Shown here piece after piece: positions 24,879 to 32,079 of a stretch of 64,000 nt of DNA. A model generated the notes under the pieces. That model was not told the origin of the DNA. It made no database searches and saw nothing but the letters and a program-made list of their open reading frames with translations. Both the position numbers and the translations under genes were made by a program. The first letter of the stretch is position 1, and every line of letters starts with the position of its first letter. Source of the stretch: JANMEB01 sp041740495 (lineage in GTDB: Bacteria > Planctomycetota > Planctomycetia > Pirellulales > Pirellulaceae). Location of the stretch: the NCBI GenBank assembly GCA_041740495.1, contig JBGSLW010000260.1, forward strand, positions 16,677 to 80,676, in the 5' to 3' direction.

Positions 24879-24962
24879 GAATTCGACTCCGTCTGCGGCT
24901 CTCGTTGCCCGTCGCCCATCTGGCGCTGCGGGTGGGTTGCGGGGGATGATGTTCGGTGTGCG

Positions 24963-25331
24963 TTAAATGACTTCGTTGGCCAAGCTGACAATTTTGAGGA
25001 AATTCCGATCGCGCAGTTCGCGAGCGACCGCCCCGAAAATCCGGGTCCCCCGCGGAGCGTTTTCGTTGTCGATGATTACGGCGGCGTTCTTGTCGAAGCG
25101 GATGTAGCTTCCGTCGGCTCGCCGCGTCGGCTGTTTGCAGCGGACCACCACCGCGCGGACCACCGCTTTCTTTTTGATATCGCTACCGGGGATCACGCTT
25201 TTCACACTGCAGATGATCACATCCCCCAGTCCGGCAAAGCGGCGGCGGGAGCCCCCCAGGACTTTGATGCACATCAACTCTTTCGCGCCGGTATTGTCGG
25301 CGACTTCCAACCGCGTTTCTTGTTGAATCAT
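24963..25331 (-). CDS. rplN: 50S ribosomal protein L14
   Basis: A 122-residue L14 located at the inter-subunit face. It starts MIQQETRLEVADNTGAKELM, contains the signature GDVIICSVKSVIPGSDIKKK and ends with LRDRNFLKIVSLANEVI. The start at 25331 was chosen over upstream in-frame codons because the length is exactly that of the family. It is 10 nt downstream of rpsQ. Confidence 0.97.
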   Translation of the reverse strand: MIQQETRLEVADNTGAKELMCIKVLGGSRRRFAGLGDVIICSVKSVIPGSDIKKKAVVRAVVVRCKQPTRRADGSYIRFDKNAAVIIDNENAPRGTRIFGAVARELRDRNFLKIVSLANEVI

Positions 25332-25341
25332 GACTAGGCAC

Positions 25342-25662
25342 CTATTCCCTGGGCTCGTTGGACTCGGCAGCGTCACTGGCCCGGCGACGCGCTGCCCGCA
25401 ACCCGGCCACATCGACTTCGTCGGATTTCTTGACCACGCGAACCAGGTTCCAACGCTTGGTCTTCGACAGCGGCCGGGATTCCTCGATTTCAACCATATC
25501 GCCGGTCGCCGATTCGTTGTTTTCGTCGTGGACGTAGCAAACGGTTCGCCGTCGCAACAATTTGCCGAACACCGGGTGGCGTACGGAGCGGGGCACGACC
25601 ACGACCCGAGTCTTGGTCATCTTGTCGCTTCGCACCACACCTGTCAGTAGTCGTTTGGGCAT
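25342..25662 (-). CDS. rpsQ: 30S ribosomal protein S17
   Basis: A 106-residue S17, a primary 16S rRNA binder with an OB fold. TGVVRSDKMTKTRVVVV, then HPVFGKLLRRRTVCYVHDENN and GDMVEIEESRPLSKTKRWNLV, are diagnostic. A charged C-terminal extension of about 20 residues is added to the usual 85. The ATG at 25662 (MPKRLLTG) matches the family start. Confidence 0.96.
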   Translation of the reverse strand: MPKRLLTGVVRSDKMTKTRVVVVPRSVRHPVFGKLLRRRTVCYVHDENNESATGDMVEIEESRPLSKTKRWNLVRVVKKSDEVDVAGLRAARRRASDAAESNEPRE

Positions 25663-25723
25663 GTGATTTACTCGATGTTGTCCTGTCTGTGTGCCATCGC
25701 CGGCGGAATCCACCGGTTCTCGG

Positions 25724-25924
25724 TTAACCTGTTACTTTCGCGACCCGCTCCGTTTGCAGGGTCTTGATGCGAGCGATCAGCCGACGATTCCGAGTCAACT
25801 CGGACGGAACATCCAGCCGTTCGGTCTGGGCCTGCACGCGCAGTTTGAACAACGTGTGCAGCGCCTCGCGCAGAGTCGCCTGCAGTTGTTCATCGCTCAT
25901 CTCTCGCAATTCAGTGGTCTTCAT
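25724..25924 (-). CDS. rpmC: 50S ribosomal protein L29
   Basis: A 66-residue L29, two antiparallel helices at the exit tunnel where trigger factor and SRP dock. It reads MKTTELREMSDEQLQATLRE, then LFKLRVQAQTERLDVPSEL and RNRRLIARIKTLQTER, matching the family closely. It lies between rplP and rpsQ with spacers of 75 and 61 nt. Confidence 0.95.
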   Translation of the reverse strand: MKTTELREMSDEQLQATLREALHTLFKLRVQAQTERLDVPSELTRNRRLIARIKTLQTERVAKVTG

Positions 25925-25999
25925 CGATCTTGCGTCCTCGTCTCGGTCAACAAGCCCGCGGGGATATTCACCCTTGGGGCGCCGCGGGTTGGGGGGGCT

Positions 26000-26419
26000 T
26001 TACCCCAATTGCCGCCGTGAAATCATCCGCACTTTAAACGGCATCTTGTGCGCCAAGCGGGCAAAGCAGATCTTGGCTTGCTGCTCGGTCACCCCGCCCA
26101 GCTCGAACAAAATCGTGCCGGGTTTGATCACCGCCACCCAGAACTCGGGCTCCCCTTTTCCCTTCCCCATGCGGGTTTCCAGGGGGCGCGACGTCACCGA
26201 GCGGTGGGGGAAGACGCGGATGTACAGCCGCCCTTCGCCCCGCACGTATTGTTGCGCGGCAATCCGCCCGGCCTCAATGGTTTGGGCCTTGAGCCAGGCT
26301 GGTTCCAAAGATTGCAGCCCAAAGTCGCCGAAGACGACCTTGTTGCCGCGGGTCGCATTACCTTTTATACGACCTCTTTGGACCTTTCGATGTTTGACCC
26401 GTTTGGGCATCAGCGCCAT
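26000..26419 (-). CDS. rplP: 50S ribosomal protein L16
   Basis: A 139-residue L16 that organises the A-site tRNA region of 23S rRNA. It starts with MPKRVKHRKVQRGRIKG (after an extra MAL), and GEGRLYIRVFPHRSVTSRP with RMGKGKGEPEFWVAVIKPG are the family signatures. The ATG at 26419 is preceded by GGAGAG seven bases upstream, inside the rpsC coding region; an ATG at 26410 is the alternative. The gene therefore overlaps the end of rpsC by 62 nt (53 with the later start) in a different frame. Confidence 0.97.
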   Translation of the reverse strand: MALMPKRVKHRKVQRGRIKGNATRGNKVVFGDFGLQSLEPAWLKAQTIEAGRIAAQQYVRGEGRLYIRVFPHRSVTSRPLETRMGKGKGEPEFWVAVIKPGTILFELGGVTEQQAKICFARLAHKMPFKVRMISRRQLG

Positions 26420-27068
26420 CGCTGCTCTCTCCGTCGTAGGTGCCTTGATTGATCCAAACTTGAACGCCGATATGTCCTTGCGGGGTCTTCGCCTCGGTGA
26501 ACCCGTAATCGATTTTCGCTCGCAGGGTGCTCAAGGGAATCGAGCCGGTGGCTTGTTTTTCCCGTCGCGCCATTTCTGCGCCGCCCAAGCGGCCCGCCAA
26601 TTGAATTTTGATTCCCTTGGCGCCGGCGTCCATCGATTCTTCCATGGCCCGCTTCATGGTCTTGCGGAAGTTCGCCCGTTTGGCCAGCTGTTCGGCCACC
26701 TTTTCCGAGACCAATTGGGCCTGCAGATCGGGGCGAGAGACTTCTTCCACTTTCAAATTCACGCGGCGGCCGATCAGGTTCTGCAGTTCCTCCTGCAGCA
26801 ACTCGACATCCTGCCCCTTCTTGCCGATGATCAGCCCGGGGCGAGCCACATACAGGATGACCTTGACTTCATCCCGCGTCCGTTCGATTTCAATCCGATC
26901 GATCCCGGCGGCTCGGTAATTCTTGGTCGGGTTCAATTTGATAAAATCGCGGACCTTCTTGTCTTCCAGCAACAGAGACGAGAATTCTTCCTTGGGGGCG
27001 TACCAGCGGCTTTTCCAGCCCACCATCACGCCTGTGCGGAAGCCGATCGGATTGACTTTTTGACCCAT
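26358..27068 (-). CDS. rpsC: 30S ribosomal protein S3
   Basis: A 236-residue S3 at the mRNA entry channel. It begins MGQKVNPIGFRTGVM, has the KH-domain loop VARPGLIIGKKGQDVELL and the C-terminal signature GRLGGAEMARREKQATGSIP. The tail after GVQVWINQG (about 27 residues, Ser/Gly/Lys-rich) is encoded in the stretch that also encodes the start of rplP, so it looks like a late read-through extension. Confidence 0.97.
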   Translation of the reverse strand: MGQKVNPIGFRTGVMVGWKSRWYAPKEEFSSLLLEDKKVRDFIKLNPTKNYRAAGIDRIEIERTRDEVKVILYVARPGLIIGKKGQDVELLQEELQNLIGRRVNLKVEEVSRPDLQAQLVSEKVAEQLAKRANFRKTMKRAMEESMDAGAKGIKIQLAGRLGGAEMARREKQATGSIPLSTLRAKIDYGFTEAKTPQGHIGVQVWINQGTYDGESSDGADAQTGQTSKGPKRSYKR

Positions 27069-27088
27069 AATTCCACTTTCGATCCGCT

Positions 27089-27436
27089 TTAAATTTCTTG
27101 AACCTTGACCGAAATGTGCGACATGCGCTTTTTGATCAGCATCGCCACGCCGCGCGCTCTCGGTTGAATCCGCTTGTACATCGGCGCCCCGTCGATGCGG
27201 ATCTCCGAGAGCAACAGATTCCGCACCTCGACAATCCGCCCAGGGTTCTGTTCGCTATCCTGCGCATTGGCGACCGCGGACTTGATCACGCGTTCGATCA
27301 TCCGCGCACCGCGTTGCGGCTGGTAGCGGAGGATATCGAGCGCCTCGTCGACGAATTTGCCGCGAACCAAATTGGCGACCGGACGAATCTTGCGCGGACT
27401 CATCCGTGCGAACCGATGGGAAGCTGTGAATTCCAC
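27089..27436 (-). CDS. rplV: 50S ribosomal protein L22
   Basis: A 115-residue L22 whose long hairpin lines the exit tunnel (ARGVAMLIKKRMSHISVKV region). FARMSPRKIRPVANLVRGK and the middle AVANAQDSEQNPG are typical. The GTG at 27436 has GGAGAG five bases upstream and gives a normal-length protein; an upstream ATG at 27460 would add eight residues. It lies between rpsS and rpsC. Confidence 0.96.
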   Translation of the reverse strand: MEFTASHRFARMSPRKIRPVANLVRGKFVDEALDILRYQPQRGARMIERVIKSAVANAQDSEQNPGRIVEVRNLLLSEIRIDGAPMYKRIQPRARGVAMLIKKRMSHISVKVQEI

Positions 27437-27463
27437 GTGATCTCTCCTGGAGCTGACCAAGCC

Positions 27464-27745
27464 CTACTTCGTGGCGGCAGCCGCTTTGGCTCCACTATGT
27501 CCCCGGAACACACGGGTTGGAGCGAATTCGCCCAACTTGTGCCCCACCATATCTTCCGTTACGAACACCTTCATATGCTGCTTGCCGTTGTGCACCATGA
27601 ACGTCATCCCCACGAATTCCGGGATGATCGTGCAACTGCGCGACCAGGTCTTGATTGGCTCTTTGGAACCGGCCGCCAGTTGCCGTTCGACCTTGCGAAA
27701 CAGCTTGTCCTGGACAAAGGGGCCTTTTTTCTGGGAACGACTCAT
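27464..27745 (-). CDS. rpsS: 30S ribosomal protein S19
   Basis: A 93-residue S19 in the head of the small subunit, beside S13. It starts MSRSQKKGPFVQDKLFRKV, and TWSRSCTIIPEFVGMTFMVHNGK with MVGHKLGEFAPTRVFRGHSG are the family motifs. Length and position between rplB and rplV are normal. Confidence 0.97.
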   Translation of the reverse strand: MSRSQKKGPFVQDKLFRKVERQLAAGSKEPIKTWSRSCTIIPEFVGMTFMVHNGKQHMKVFVTEDMVGHKLGEFAPTRVFRGHSGAKAAAATK

Positions 27746-27769
27746 GTTTTGGACTCGAGGAAAAAACGA

Positions 27770-28630
27770 CTAAGTACCGATCCGCAATTGGCCGTAACGG
27801 CGCGAGCGTCGTCGGCGGATAATCGCGGAATTGGACGGCTTGCGGAGCTTGCGGGTGAACCCTCCCTTGGCGGGCTTCCCCGTGGGGCTGACCGGATGGC
27901 GACCTCCCTTGGTGCGGCCTTCGCCGCCGCCGTGCGGGTGATCGATCGGGTTCATCGCGGTTCCGCGAACGTGGGGGCGGCGTCCCATCCAACGCTTGCG
28001 TCCCGCCTTGCCCAATTCGATATTCATGTGGTCGGCGTTTCCGACCTTGCCGATCGAGGCTCGGCACGCGGCGGGCACGCGGCGGATTTCGCCGCTGGGC
28101 AGCGCGATCTGAGCCCACCCGGCATCGCGAGCCATCAAGGTAGCGACCGTCCCGGCGCCGCGGCAGAGAACCGCCCCTTGGCCAGCTCGCAATTCAATAT
28201 TGTGGATTTCCATCCCCAGCGGGATGTTGTTCATCGGGAGGCAATTGCCGACCGTCGGCGGCGCTTCCGGCCCACTCTCCAAGGTCATCCCAACCTGAAG
28301 CCCCTCGGGGGCCAGTATGTACCGCTTTTGTCCGTCCACGTAATTGAGCTGGGCGATCCGGGCGTTGCGGTTCGGGTCGTACTGGATCGAATCGACTCGG
28401 GCCGCGACCCCATCCTTGTCCCGGCGGAAGTCGATTTGCCGGTACTGCTGCTTGTGGCCGCCGCCGCGATGCCGAGCGGTGATCACACCCTGATTGTTGC
28501 GGCCCCCTTTTTTCTTTTTGCGGCGCAACAACTTCTTGAGCGGCTTGGCACCTGAGGTCAGGTCCGCGAAATCACTGACCGAGGCGCCGCGCCGCCCGGG
28601 GGATGTCGGATTGTACTGTCGAATTCCCAT
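27770..28630 (-). CDS. rplB: 50S ribosomal protein L2
   Basis: A 286-residue L2, essential for subunit joining and peptidyl transfer. The signature HPHGGGEGRTKGGRHPVSP contains the critical His, and GTVATLMARDAGWAQIALPSGE with ACRASIGKVGNADHMNIELGKAGR are conserved. It starts MGIRQYNPTSPGRRGASVSD as in other bacteria. It lies between rplW and rpsS. Confidence 0.97.
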   Translation of the reverse strand: MGIRQYNPTSPGRRGASVSDFADLTSGAKPLKKLLRRKKKKGGRNNQGVITARHRGGGHKQQYRQIDFRRDKDGVAARVDSIQYDPNRNARIAQLNYVDGQKRYILAPEGLQVGMTLESGPEAPPTVGNCLPMNNIPLGMEIHNIELRAGQGAVLCRGAGTVATLMARDAGWAQIALPSGEIRRVPAACRASIGKVGNADHMNIELGKAGRKRWMGRRPHVRGTAMNPIDHPHGGGEGRTKGGRHPVSPTGKPAKGGFTRKLRKPSNSAIIRRRRSRRYGQLRIGT

Positions 28631-28666
28631 CGTCAGGTGTTTCCTACTCTAATAAAACAGTCCGCG

Positions 28667-28984
28667 TTAAAAGAACTCGATGCGATTGTCCGGCTTGAGC
28701 TTGACGATCGCCTTCTTCCACGCCTTGGTTCGACCCGTCTTGAAGCGATACCGCCTTGCCTTTCCCTGTCGGTTCTGAATCGCCACACTGGCGACCTGGA
28801 CGTTGAAAAGTTCGGACACGGCGTCGCGGATCTGGGTCTTGGTGGCCAGCGGATTGACTTCAAAGGTGTATTGATTGTATTCCTGCGACTGGAACATTCC
28901 CTTCTCCGTCACCTTGGGGCGGAGAATGACTTGCTGCGGCAGCAGCTCGATCGAGGTCGCAGGCTGGGGGGCAGGTTTTTTCAT
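28667..28984 (-). CDS. rplW: 50S ribosomal protein L23
   Basis: A 105-residue L23 at the tunnel exit. LRPKVTEKGMFQSQEYNQYTFEV is the conserved first half, LATKTQIRDAVSELFNV the second helix, and RYRFKTGRTKAWKKAIVKL the tail. The N-terminus has about 15 extra residues (Pro/Gln-rich). It lies 13 nt after rplD. Confidence 0.95.
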   Translation of the reverse strand: MKKPAPQPATSIELLPQQVILRPKVTEKGMFQSQEYNQYTFEVNPLATKTQIRDAVSELFNVQVASVAIQNRQGKARRYRFKTGRTKAWKKAIVKLKPDNRIEFF

Positions 28985-28997
28985 TTACCGATCTCCC

Positions 28998-29666
28998 TTA
29001 ATTGGCGGCGGCGTTCGCCGGATTGGACGCTCGCCCATCGGCAACCGCGCTGCTCCGAAACGACTCGAGCGCCGCTTTGGTGAACAGCATCCGCCGCGGC
29101 CGGAGCACCGTCCACGCGTTCAGTTCGCCGACAGGGGACACAGTGACATCGGCGATATTCCGAGCACTCTTGTACAGAACCGGATCGTATCCGTCGGTGG
29201 CGATCACCGTGGTCTGGCCGGCCAACGGCAACGCCTGCAGGACGGCGGCGACATCCCGAGTCTTGGGCTCGGACATTTTCCATTCGTCGATCACCACGAC
29301 TTGCGAGTCCTTCAACTTGCCTGCGACCGCCATTCGCGTCGCCAGGCGCAGGGCTGTTTTGGGCAAACGGTACGAAAAATCGCGACGGGCCAAGGCAAAA
29401 GCGTGCCCCCCGCCGCGGCGGATCGGCGAACGCCGGGAGCCGGCTCGTGCTCGCCCGGTCCCTTTTTGCCGGTACATCTTTTTGGTTGAGCCGGCGACCA
29501 TCCCGCGCGATCGAGTCCCGCGCGAACCTTGTCGCGCGTTGGCCCGATACATCACCACCGCGTCGTGCAGCAGCTGTTTGCTGATTTTCGGCGCAATCGC
29601 ATCGAGGTCGATCTCCATCGAGCCGACCGTCTTTCCCGTTTTGTCGTAAATCGGCAAGCTAACCAT
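28998..29666 (-). CDS. rplD: 50S ribosomal protein L4
   Basis: A 222-residue L4 that reaches into the exit tunnel and, in E. coli, autoregulates the S10 operon. GMVAGSTKKMYRQKGTGRAR is the extended tunnel loop, followed by RRGGGHAFALARRDFSYRLP. The ATG at 29666 gives the family start MVSLPIYDKTGK; a GTG at 29675 is possible. The C-terminal 15 residues are Ala/Asn-rich. The gene that normally precedes it, rplC, is absent. Confidence 0.96.
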   Translation of the reverse strand: MVSLPIYDKTGKTVGSMEIDLDAIAPKISKQLLHDAVVMYRANARQGSRGTRSRGMVAGSTKKMYRQKGTGRARAGSRRSPIRRGGGHAFALARRDFSYRLPKTALRLATRMAVAGKLKDSQVVVIDEWKMSEPKTRDVAAVLQALPLAGQTTVIATDGYDPVLYKSARNIADVTVSPVGELNAWTVLRPRRMLFTKAALESFRSSAVADGRASNPANAAAN

Positions 29667-29961
29667 TGTCGGCACCCACTTGAACTATCGATCGTAGTCA
29701 CCGCCGCAAAATCCCGCGCAACGGCTTGCGATCATCCACATCATTTCCAGATTCAACACACACGGCCTTGCATAGAGCAAGGCCGCCACACTAAGCGGAA
29801 GGTGGGAACAGAGGCGTCATCGCAACCCTCCAGCGGAACCGAATCCCGCCGCCCATGATCTTCCATCGCTCTGTGTGAAGCCTCACCTGCGGGAGTCCCA
29901 ACCCATGGCTGGGCTTACCCGCGAGGTTTCCATCATCTGTTTTCTAACCTCAATTCCAATC
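29667..29961. other. Spacer where rplC would normally lie, holding two palindromes
   Basis: There is no coding sequence here. Two palindromes fill the slot: CGGCCTTGC/GCAAGGCCG (29763-29771 with 29777-29785) and a second built on CCTGCGGGAGTCCCAACCC facing GGGCTTACCCGCGAGG (about 29885-29925). No frame in this spacer encodes L3-like sequence. Confidence 0.7.
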
Positions 29962-30288
29962 CTATTTGGACGTCGCCTTGATCTTGATCTCGACGCCGGC
30001 CGGCAGGCTCAGTTTATTCAATGCCTCGATCGTCTTCGCCGTGGCCTGCACGATATCGATCAAGCGCTTATGGGTTCGAATCTCGTATTGCGATCGAGCT
30101 TTCTTGTCGATCGTGGGCCCTGCCAACACCGTATACCGCTCGATGCGCGTCGGCAGCGGGATCGGCCCGTGCACTTCCGAGTGCGTTCGCTTGGCGGTCT
30201 CCACGATTTCCTGCGCGCTTTGGTCAAGCACCGAATGATCGTAACCTTCCATGCGGATTCGAATTACTTCATGCACATTGGCAGCCAC
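29962..30288 (-). CDS. rpsJ: 30S ribosomal protein S10
   Basis: A 108-residue S10 in the 30S head, also the NusE partner of NusB in antitermination. RIRMEGYDHSVLDQSAQEIV, GPIPLPTRIERYTVL and RTHKRLIDIVQ are diagnostic. It is the first gene of the operon. There is no tuf or fusA gene upstream; instead there is a leader of about 200 nt and a possible promoter at 30490-30518. Confidence 0.97.
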   Translation of the reverse strand: MAANVHEVIRIRMEGYDHSVLDQSAQEIVETAKRTHSEVHGPIPLPTRIERYTVLAGPTIDKKARSQYEIRTHKRLIDIVQATAKTIEALNKLSLPAGVEIKIKATSK

Positions 30289-30489
30289 ACAACACTCCTA
30301 CCCAGCCAGGGCAGACAATCATCAATGGAAAAACAACAGACAAAATGACGACGGAAAACGACTCGACCAGAAAATCGAAAGCGGCGACTTTCGATCTGTC
30401 CCGCCGGCGCCTGACCCCCGCTCGCGATTGCTGCTCGCAATTGCTATCGCGCCGATCGCGCAGTTTGTCGACTCGCAGTTTGCCCAATC

Positions 30490-30518
30490 AAAGTACGGCA
30501 AACCGGCACGCAACGCAA
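30490..30518 (-). promoter_or_regulatory. Candidate sigma-70 promoter of the S10 operon
   Basis: On the minus strand TTGCGT (30518-30513) and TACTTT (30495-30490) are separated by exactly 17 bp. The -35 match is good and the -10 match is moderate. It is 200 nt before rpsJ. It is a prediction only; no other pair in the region is clearly better. Confidence 0.35.
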
Positions 30519-30864
30519 GCGGCGACCGACCTGCGAACTGCGGATCGTCCCGGAAAAGGATAGAATTTATGCCGCTGGCAGGCGGTGGTCAATCGCAAAT
30601 CGCTGGGAGGCATGGAAAAATTCTCGCGGTTTGCCGGATCCGCTGGGATTGGTTCTGGGTAAGAACTGGTTCCAGGTTTGGACCTGTCGTTGCCGAAGCC
30701 GCGAAGACTTGCTCCGGACGTCGTTACCTGGCGCCATGCCCGTGGAGCGCGTTGATTCCGAGATCTGGCGAACGCGTCTACGTCGATGGTCTGGCGAACG
30801 CCGCGATGATCGAGGTATCCAAATCGCTGTGGTGCCGGCGATTTATCTGCCTGCAACCGTGCGG

Positions 30865-30870
30865 TATAAT
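30865..30870 (+). promoter_or_regulatory. Candidate -10 box (TATAAT) upstream of the secreted-protein gene
   Basis: A perfect TATAAT lies 125 nt upstream of the start at 30995. The position 17 bp upstream (30842-30847, TTTATC) is a poor -35, so recognition would rely on the -10 box. It would drive the rightward group of two small genes and possibly the ABC genes. Confidence 0.35.
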
Positions 30871-30994
30871 AGCGTGAGTCGTTGACGACAGCGAAGTCGA
30901 AACGAGGGGAAGAGGAGTGTCGGGCGAGGGGCAAGGGGCAAGGGGCATTGCAGCGGGATCTGGTAGTTTCCGGTCCTGCAGAAAGGGCGTTGGC

Positions 30995-31486
30995 ATGTGC
31001 CATATTATCACGCATTTTCGTCCATTGTTGATCTTGGCGGGGATGGCTGGGGTCTGCTCGACATGGGGACTTGGACACGCTGAAGCGCAAGTTGCCGTAC
31101 AACTCCCGACGTTCAACGTGTTTTCGGTCCAAACCACGGTGATGGTCCCGGACGGCGGCCGCATGAATTTGGGCTCGATTGGTCGGTCCAGCCAAGGGAT
31201 GACAAGCCGAGGGGTGCCGCTGTTGGGATCGGCGCCGGGATTGGGCCGACCGTTCAACAACCGCGCCATCGGAACCTCGACGTCCTCGGCCAACGTTTCG
31301 GTCACCGCCCAGATTATCAGTTTGAGTGAGCTGGAAGCGCCGCTGTTGTCCGAGGGCAATCGGCGAATGGCGTCGCGACCGTTTGCGACTCCCGCCGACG
31401 TCCAACGCCGCGCCGCCTACTTGTCGCGCCATATGGGTCGTATCGCCGGTGGAATGTCAACCAGCGGAGGCGCCATCCGCAGGTAA
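30995..31486 (+). CDS. Small secreted protein, function unknown
   Basis: A 163-residue protein I do not recognise by name. Residues 1-31 form a signal peptide (ITHFRPLLILAGMAGV...GHAEA). The mature part contains FNVFSVQTTVMVPDGGRMNLGSI, a pattern resembling the planctomycete secreted proteins with a VPDGG-like turn and the conserved beta strand seen in secretin-type domains. The rest is Ser/Gly/Arg-rich. ATG at 30995 was chosen because AAAGGG precedes it and it creates the signal peptide; the frame is open from 30917. It is followed 60 nt later by the membrane-protein gene. Confidence 0.7.
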   Translation: MCHIITHFRPLLILAGMAGVCSTWGLGHAEAQVAVQLPTFNVFSVQTTVMVPDGGRMNLGSIGRSSQGMTSRGVPLLGSAPGLGRPFNNRAIGTSTSSANVSVTAQIISLSELEAPLLSEGNRRMASRPFATPADVQRRAAYLSRHMGRIAGGMSTSGGAIRR

Positions 31487-31545
31487 CTCCCCAGCGGATA
31501 CCGGGCCAACCGCGTTATCGCAGTCTACATTTTTTCGCAAACATC

Positions 31546-32067
31546 ATGTCTACCGGTACGTATCAGCAATCGACCGCTCACCTCACGAAAAACCAGCCGA
31601 AATACACGCGGGCCGAAGCCCTGGAGCGGGTCCGCGGCCCGGCGACCAGTTTGGTCGTGGTGGCCAGTTTGTACATCGCCGTGATCGTCCTGGGAGGACT
31701 CATTTACACCGGCCAGAAGACCGCGGAAATGATGTCGGCCGAATCGGAAACCTCGTTGCCGCTGAAAGGGGAGACCATCGAAGAGCGCCGCGCGCGGGAA
31801 AAGGAAGAGAAGCAGCGCGTCGCAGAAAAGAACTTTATTGCGTTCTCGCTGGCTTCGATCGTCGGCTTGATCGGCGTGGTTTGCGGCGCCGTCGTGCTGG
31901 CAGGAGGGCTGAAGATGAAGCAGCTCAAGAGTTACAAACTGGCGTACTCGGGCGCCGCCTTTGCCACGATCCCGGTGCTCTCTCCCTTGTTGGTGTTGGG
32001 GATTCCGTTCGGGATATGGGCGATGATCACGATCCACGATAAAGAGATCAAACGCTATTTCACGTAG
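31546..32067 (+). CDS. Small membrane protein with charged coil, function unknown
   Basis: A 173-residue protein with hydrophobic segments at about 34-54, 98-120 and 135-162 and a highly charged stretch between (ETIEERRAREKEEKQRVAEK) that probably forms a short coiled coil. No enzyme motif is seen. Similar four-helix proteins without assigned function occur in planctomycetes. It ends 12 nt before the ABC ATPase gene, so co-transcription is likely and a role near the exporter is possible. Confidence 0.72.
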   Translation: MSTGTYQQSTAHLTKNQPKYTRAEALERVRGPATSLVVVASLYIAVIVLGGLIYTGQKTAEMMSAESETSLPLKGETIEERRAREKEEKQRVAEKNFIAFSLASIVGLIGVVCGAVVLAGGLKMKQLKSYKLAYSGAAFATIPVLSPLLVLGIPFGIWAMITIHDKEIKRYFT

Positions 32068-32079
32068 ACCTGCCTCCCC

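Larger units (their letters stand above)
30289..30994. other. Divergent control region of the ribosomal operon and the 31-kb gene group
   Basis: No gene is supported; open frames here have no recognisable product. On the minus strand a sigma-70-like promoter can be proposed at 30490-30518, giving rpsJ a leader of roughly 190 nt. On the plus strand a perfect TATAAT lies at 30865-30870. Confidence 0.55.

Noticed and set aside
27098..28555. Open frame of 485 codons on the plus strand across rplV, rpsS and rplB
   Set aside because: It is antisense to three unmistakable ribosomal protein genes and has no recognisable motif.
30251..30877. Open frame of 208 codons upstream of the secreted protein
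   Set aside because: It begins inside rpsJ on the opposite strand, has a composition typical of random GC-rich sequence and spans the likely promoters.
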